Shown here piece by piece: positions 7,676 to 11,104 of a stretch of 11,104 nt of DNA (position 1 is its first letter; every line of letters begins with the position of its first letter). Origin of the DNA: Bryobacterales bacterium (lineage in GTDB: Bacteria; Acidobacteriota; Terriglobia; Bryobacterales; Bryobacteraceae). A program made the position numbers and the translations under genes. The notes beneath the pieces are model-generated. The model was not told the origin of the DNA. It saw nothing but the letters and a program-made list of their open reading frames with translations, and did not search any database. The stretch spans positions 1 through 11,104 of the forward strand of contig PKZC01000461.1 in the NCBI GenBank assembly GCA_003132905.1, given 5' to 3'.

Positions 7676-7710
7676 GTTACAATCTCATGGCGCGACGGTC
7701 AATGGTCAAT
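7676..7710 (-). promoter_or_regulatory. Candidate ppk1 promoter containing a tandem heptamer
   Basis: In the sodC-ppk1 gap the minus strand carries two adjacent copies of ATTGACC (7697-7703 and 7704-7710; GGTCAAT twice on plus). The proximal TTGACC is a 5/6 match to -35. TGTAAC at 7676-7681 is a 4/6 match to -10, with a short 15-bp spacer. It lies about 36 bp before the ppk1 ATG. It may be a promoter with a repeated regulator site, or chance. Confidence 0.3.
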
Positions 7711-7752
7711 TACGCATTGGCCAAATAAAGATGAATGCTGGATGGCGACAGA

Positions 7753-8265
7753 CTACTTCGCGATCACGCCACAGGCAATGCGCATGCCTGCATTCCCGGC
7801 CGGGTCGGTTTTCAAGTCGTCCGCCTTCTCGTGGATCACCAGCGCCGTTCCGCCATTGGCGAACACCGAGTGGGCGTCGTCGTCCAGGTTCACGCGCTCA
7901 TCCATGACCGTTGTTTTGGCGGTGCCATTCGCTTTCACGGTAAAGTTCTTCATGTCGCCGGCGTGCGGCCCTTCCGGATTGTCCAGCCCATGCTTTTTCA
8001 TGTCGGGATTGAAATGTCCACCGGCCGAAGTGAAGGGCGGCTCGCACTTTCCCACTTGGTGGATATGGATGGCATGCTCACCCGGAGGCAAGTTCTTGAC
8101 ATCCAATTTGATCTTCACGCCGTCTTTGCCGCCGCTCAACACCGCCGTGCCCACGCTGTCGCCTTTGGCGTCCTTCAGTTCGACAGTAACGGGCTTATTC
8201 GCGGCATAGACGGAAGCGGCCATCAGGCTGGCCACCGCGGTGATCATCACAATTCTCGCTGTCAT
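7753..8265 (-). CDS. sodC: Periplasmic Cu/Zn superoxide dismutase
   Basis: SodC converts superoxide to peroxide and oxygen in the periplasm. The 170-residue product starts at the ATG at 8265 with a good AAGGAG upstream. Residues 1-21 form a signal peptide ending SVYA. All metal ligands are visible: copper His67 and His69 (HIHQVGKC), bridging His84 (GGHFNP), zinc His92, His101 and Asp104 (HAGDM), and copper His145 (VIHEKADD). Cys74 and Cys165 can form the conserved disulfide, and Arg162 in MRIACGVI is the active-site arginine that steers superoxide. Length and motif order match bacterial exported SodC, and nothing essential is missing. It is codirectional with ppk1 (112-bp gap) and divergent from the NHL-repeat gene. 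Exported SodC is usually tied to envelope oxidative stress. Confidence 0.97.
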   Translation of the reverse strand: MTARIVMITAVASLMAASVYAANKPVTVELKDAKGDSVGTAVLSGGKDGVKIKLDVKNLPPGEHAIHIHQVGKCEPPFTSAGGHFNPDMKKHGLDNPEGPHAGDMKNFTVKANGTAKTTVMDERVNLDDDAHSVFANGGTALVIHEKADDLKTDPAGNAGMRIACGVIAK

Positions 8266-8275
8266 GTTGGCTCTT

Positions 8276-8281
8276 CTCCTT
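8276..8281 (-). promoter_or_regulatory. sodC: sodC ribosome binding site
   Basis: AAGGAG on the minus strand ends 10 nt before the sodC ATG at 8265. This is slightly long spacing but a clear match, and it confirms the start that yields an intact signal peptide. Confidence 0.7.
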
Positions 8282-8291
8282 CAAGAATCTT

Positions 8292-8316
8292 CGCGCGATT
8301 TAGCCGCGCGCGTCAA
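8292..8316 (-). promoter_or_regulatory. GC hairpin and -35-like element in the sodC leader
   Basis: CGCGCG at 8292-8297 can pair with CGCGCG at 8305-8310 around a 7-nt loop, about 26 nt upstream of the sodC ATG. TTGACG on the minus strand (8311-8316) resembles a -35 box, but no convincing -10 lies 16-18 bp downstream. The element could be part of the promoter or leader; no function is assigned. Confidence 0.2.
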
Positions 8317-8455
8317 AAAGCAGTTTCCGTTTCTCTGTTGTTGGGCTGCGTCACTGCATCCGAATCGGCACACCCGCAGCAGCCACTCCAGTATGGCATC
8401 CTAGGGTATCCGCAGAACTTACCAATTTCACGCGGGTTTGTTTCTAGTTCGCATT

Positions 8456-10192
8456 ATGACAATTCGGCAATTTCTTATGCCCCTCACGTTGGGGGTTCTT
8501 TCTTTGAGTTGTGCCTGGGGCCAGCAATACGTCATCAACACGTATGCCGGTAACGGAAGCGCGGGCTTCTCCGGTGATGGAGGCGCCCCCACCAGCGCCC
8601 AATTTAGTTCTCCGTTGGGCTTGACGTTCGATTCGACAGGCAATCTATACATTGTCGATTCGGTGAATCAGCGCATCCGCAAAATATCGGGTGGTGTCAT
8701 CAGCACCGTGGCAGGCAATGGAACCGGAGGGTATTCGGGCGATGGCAAGGCCGCCACCAGCGCTGAACTGCTGAATCCTTCGGCTGTGGCCGTGGATTCT
8801 TCCGGCAACCTCTATATCGCCGACACCTTCAATCACGTCATTCGTGAAGTCACCACCAACGGGAACATCAGCACCATTGCCGGCGACAACACCGGCGGGT
8901 ACGCAGGCGATGGCGGCGCCGCGACTGCCGCCGAACTGGAATTTCCCACTGGAGTAGCCGTGGACTCATCCGGCAACATCTACATTGCGGACTCTGGTAA
9001 CAACGTTATCCGCGAGATCTCAGCCGGCACGATCAACACTATCGTGGGAGGCCTCGCAACGCCAGTGCACTTGAACGATCCCGAGAGCGTGCTACTGGAT
9101 TCATCGGGGAATCTTTACATCTCAGACCAAAGCGGCTTCCGGATTCTAGAGTTTTCCGGGGGCGTTGTGAACATCATCGCGGGCAACGGCAACATCGGAT
9201 CTTCCGGTGATAACGGACTGGCGGTAAACGCCGCACTCGACGAACCATCGGGCATCGCGCTGGACGCACAAGGCTATCTTTATATCTGCGATACCGACAA
9301 CAGTCGAATTCGTAAAGTTTCGCCCAGCGGAATCATCACCACCATTGCTGGTTTGGGCACTCCCGGTTACTACGGTGACGGCGGTCCCGCTTCTGGCTCT
9401 TTGCTTGATTTCCCCCGAGGGATTGTCGTGGATAAGTCCGGGAATGTGTACATTTCAGACACCGGCAACGACATTCTTCGAGAGTTGCAACCACAGACGC
9501 CGTCGATCGCCAGTGGCGGCATAGTCAACGCCGCTAGTTTCACCGCGCAGCTTTCTCCGGGCGCGCTGGCTACCATCTTTGGTTCCAATTTCACTGGAAC
9601 AGGTGTGGACGCCATCGCTCCGCTTCCGCTGCCGGCCAGCTTGGGAGGCGTATCCGTTCAAGTGAATGGCGTTGCCGCGCCTGTGCTCTATGCCAGCTCC
9701 GGCCAAATCAACTTTCAGATACCGTGGGAAACCCCGACCGGATCGGTGACTGTGGCTGTGGGGATCAACGGGTTGACAAGCACTACCGTGAACGTCACGA
9801 TACAAGCTGCCGCGCCGGGCTTGTTCGTGCAGGGTTCGCATGCCATCGTGCAGAATTTTCCTGATTTCAGCCTCAATAGCTCCAGCAACCCAGCTAAGGT
9901 TGGCAGTACGGTCATCGCGTATCTGACTGGCGCGGGCGACGTGACTCCGAAGCCTGCCGATGGCGCCGCCGCTGGCTCGGGGTCCGATCTCTCTACCGTG
10001 ACACCGACGGTGACCGCCACGATCGGCGGACAAGCCGCTCCCAAAGTATCCGCCGCGCTGACTCCCGGTTTCGTTGGACTTTGGCAGGCAAATATCGTGG
10101 TCCCAGCCGGGCTCACTCAAGGTGATGTCCCGCTCATCGTGAGCGTGGGCGGTCAGTCCAGCAATTCGGGAAATGTGAGCGTAACGCCCTGA
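8456..10192 (+). CDS. Secreted six-NHL-repeat beta-propeller protein with Solibacter-type C-terminal domain
   Basis: This 578-residue extracellular protein begins at the ATG at 8456. A TTG at 8438 would only add six residues before an already complete signal peptide (1-22, ending SCAWG). Residues 25-344 are six NHL repeats, each built around 'AGNGxxGxxGDGGxAxxAxLxxPxGVAVDSSGNLYIADxxNxxIRxIS', enough for one six-bladed propeller. Residues 352-578 carry the Solibacter C-terminal domain pattern (TIGR03437 type): GGIVNAASF (354-362), GALATIFGSNF (369-379), VNGVAAPVLYAS (403-414), GQINFQIPW (416-424), AAAPGLFV (451-458). NHL propellers mediate protein or ligand binding, and a few are lyases; no catalytic residues are identifiable here. 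Cys19 in 'LSLSC' might be a lipobox. No clear ribosome site is seen. It diverges from sodC and is followed 52 bp later by treS, which is probably unrelated. The architecture is certain; the function is unknown. Confidence 0.9.
   Translation: MTIRQFLMPLTLGVLSLSCAWGQQYVINTYAGNGSAGFSGDGGAPTSAQFSSPLGLTFDSTGNLYIVDSVNQRIRKISGGVISTVAGNGTGGYSGDGKAATSAELLNPSAVAVDSSGNLYIADTFNHVIREVTTNGNISTIAGDNTGGYAGDGGAATAAELEFPTGVAVDSSGNIYIADSGNNVIREISAGTINTIVGGLATPVHLNDPESVLLDSSGNLYISDQSGFRILEFSGGVVNIIAGNGNIGSSGDNGLAVNAALDEPSGIALDAQGYLYICDTDNSRIRKVSPSGIITTIAGLGTPGYYGDGGPASGSLLDFPRGIVVDKSGNVYISDTGNDILRELQPQTPSIASGGIVNAASFTAQLSPGALATIFGSNFTGTGVDAIAPLPLPASLGGVSVQVNGVAAPVLYASSGQINFQIPWETPTGSVTVAVGINGLTSTTVNVTIQAAAPGLFVQGSHAIVQNFPDFSLNSSSNPAKVGSTVIAYLTGAGDVTPKPADGAAAGSGSDLSTVTPTVTATIGGQAAPKVSAALTPGFVGLWQANIVVPAGLTQGDVPLIVSVGGQSSNSGNVSVTP
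8528..9487 (+). repeat. Six tandem NHL repeats, coding (about 55 residues each; blade 4 is 45)
   Basis: Repeat bounds by residue are 25-78, 79-133, 134-189, 190-234, 235-289 and 290-344. Blades 1, 2, 3, 5 and 6 keep the glycine-rich loop 'GxxGDxG' and the 'GNLYIxDxxNxxIR' strand. Blade 4 (nt 9023-9157) lacks about 10 residues, including the whole GDG loop, and ends in a poorer strand (SGFRILEFS). Confidence 0.85.
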
Positions 10193-10244
10193 GGCAGAAC
10201 CAAGAGAAACATCTTCGGCGCTTGATCGATCACACTAAAGATTA
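10193..10244. other. Short intergenic gap before treS
   Basis: These 52 bp hold no convincing terminator or promoter. A perfect 10-bp palindrome TGATCGATCA lies at 10223-10232. An in-frame TAA at 10236-10238 blocks any earlier treS start. Confidence 0.35.
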
Positions 10245-11104
10245 GTGGCGACCGACAAGTCTACGACGATTCCCGATTCCGACCCGCTCTGGTATAAAGA
10301 CGCAGTCATCTATGAAGTCCACGTCCGCGCGTTTTACGACAGCGACGAGGACGGCATGGGCGACTTTCGCGGCCTCACCAAGAAGCTGGACTATCTGCAG
10401 GACCTGGGCATCACAGCCATCTGGCTGTTGCCCTTTTTCCCCTCGCCCTGGCGCGACGATGGTTACGACATCTCCGACTACAACGACGTCCATCCCTCCT
10501 ACGGCACGCTGCGGGATTTCCAAACTTTCCTGAAGCAGGCGCACCGGCGCGGGATCCGCGTGCTCACCGAAGTGGTGTTAAACCACACATCCGACCAGCA
10601 TCCCTGGTTCCAGCGCTCGCGCCACGCCGCCCCCGGCACACGCTGGCGGGACTTTTATGTTTGGAGCGACACCGCCGAGAAATATCAGGACGCCCGCATC
10701 ATCTTCAAGGATTTCGAAACTTCCAACTGGACTTGGGACCCGGTGGCCAAGGCTTACTACTGGCATCGTTTCTACTCGCACCAGCCGGATCTGAACTTCG
10801 ACAGCCCGCACGTCCAGGAAGCGATCCTGGATGTAATCGATTTTTGGTTCGACCTGGGCGTGGACGGATTTCGCCTGGATGCGGTGCCCTATCTTTACGA
10901 GCGCCAGGGCACCAACTGCGAGAATCTTCCCGAAACCCATGCGTTTCTGAAATTGCTTCGCGAGCACATCGACAAGAAGTACAAAGACCGTATTCTGCTG
11001 GCCGAAGCCAACCAGTGGCCTGAGGACGCGGTGGCTTATTTTGCCGACGGTTCGGAATGCCACATGGCGTTTCACTTTCCGCTGATGCCGCGCATGTACA
11101 TGGC
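10245..11104 (+). CDS. treS: Trehalose synthase (maltose alpha-D-glucosyltransferase), N-terminal part, cut by window end
   Basis: TreS interconverts maltose and trehalose in the cytoplasm by intramolecular glucosyl transfer and belongs to the GH13 alpha-amylase family. The window holds 286 codons of a protein usually 550 residues or longer, sometimes fused to maltokinase. GTG at 10245 is taken as start because TAA lies in frame at 10236 and no other start precedes the conserved [18 protein letters not shown] (13-30). The TIM-barrel motifs are present: [17 protein letters not shown] (39-55), DDGYDISDY (71-79), region [10 protein letters not shown] (108-116), region [14 protein letters not shown] with nucleophile Asp212, and region [14 protein letters not shown] with acid/base Glu254. 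'[12 protein letters not shown]' is characteristic of TreS rather than of oligo-1,6-glucosidase. The final transition-state Asp is beyond the edge. No strong ribosome site is visible. The gene follows the NHL protein on the same strand but is probably transcribed separately. Confidence 0.93.
   Translation, partial: MATDKSTTIPDSDPLWYKDAVIYEVHVRAFYDSDEDGMGDFRGLTKKLDYLQDLGITAIWLLPFFPSPWRDDGYDISDYNDVHPSYGTLRDFQTFLKQAHRRGIRVLTEVVLNHTSDQHPWFQRSRHAAPGTRWRDFYVWSDTAEKYQDARIIFKDFETSNWTWDPVAKAYYWHRFYSHQPDLNFDSPHVQEAILDVIDFWFDLGVDGFRLDAVPYLYERQGTNCENLPETHAFLKLLREHIDKKYKDRILLAEANQWPEDAVAYFADGSECHMAFHFPLMPRMYM

Noticed and set aside
7735..8553. 272-residue plus-strand frame opposite sodC
   Set aside because: It spans the complement of the intact sodC gene and the intergenic region; His-rich content reflects antisense codons.
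8528..9487. Tandem repeats as CRISPR or non-coding repeats
   Set aside because: The spacing is about 165 bp and the repeats are in frame, diverged and encode NHL motifs.
10223..10232. Palindrome TGATCGATCA before treS as an operator
   Set aside because: A single 10-bp palindrome is expected by chance in a region this size and has no partner site.
10242..11075. Minus-strand frames of 100 and 165 residues at the right end
   Set aside because: They are antisense to treS, whose catalytic motifs are continuous on the plus strand to the window edge.

Overview
The window looks like chromosomal DNA from an acidobacterium, probably of the Solibacter/Bryobacter group. The strongest marker is the C-terminal half of the extracellular NHL-repeat protein (8456-10192). 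It has the 'GIVNAASF...LSPGALATIFGSNF...INFQIPWE' pattern of the Solibacter C-terminal domain (TIGR03437 type). The left edge carries the two ends of an acidobacterial duplicated orphan permease (ADOP, MacB/FtsX-like), which points the same way, as does a small protein with a PEP-CTERM-like tail. These assignments come from recalled family patterns; no search was run.

Layout. (1) 34-168 (+): a 44-codon reading frame whose first half is a typical ADOP N-terminus and whose second half is a typical ADOP C-terminus, with the roughly 750-residue body missing. It is a collapsed permease gene. (2) 181-1728 (-): an exported OmpA-family protein with a beta-rich N-terminal domain, a helical/coiled-coil middle, a proline hinge and a C-terminal peptidoglycan-binding domain with a shortened loop. 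(3) 1850-5011 (-): a large membrane histidine kinase (MASE1, CHASE, HisKA, HATPase_c) ending in a degenerate receiver. (4) 5170-5433 (+): a tiny secreted or membrane protein with a PEP-CTERM-like tail. (5) 5430-7640 (-): polyphosphate kinase Ppk1, overlapping (4) tail to tail by 4 bp. (6) 7753-8265 (-): periplasmic Cu/Zn superoxide dismutase SodC. (7) 8456-10192 (+): a secreted protein with six NHL repeats and the Solibacter C-terminal domain. (8) 10245 to the window end (+): the N-terminal half of trehalose synthase TreS, starting at GTG and running off the edge.

How the genes may work together. sodC and ppk1 are codirectional, 112 bp apart, and could be co-transcribed. The kinase and the OmpA-like protein are also codirectional (121 bp apart) and could form a sensor/envelope pair. 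SodC (periplasmic superoxide), Ppk1 (polyphosphate) and TreS (trehalose/maltose interconversion) all fit a stress and storage theme, but three different promoter directions argue against one operon. No response regulator, tRNA, rRNA, CRISPR array, insertion sequence or transposase is visible. No gene-free stretch exceeds 300 bp; the longest is 190 bp (8266-8455).

No complete new system is evident. The best leads are the collapsed ADOP gene, the PEP-CTERM-like micro-protein, the OmpA domain with a 7-residue loop deletion, and the kinase whose receiver keeps its phospho-acceptor aspartate but lacks other key residues.
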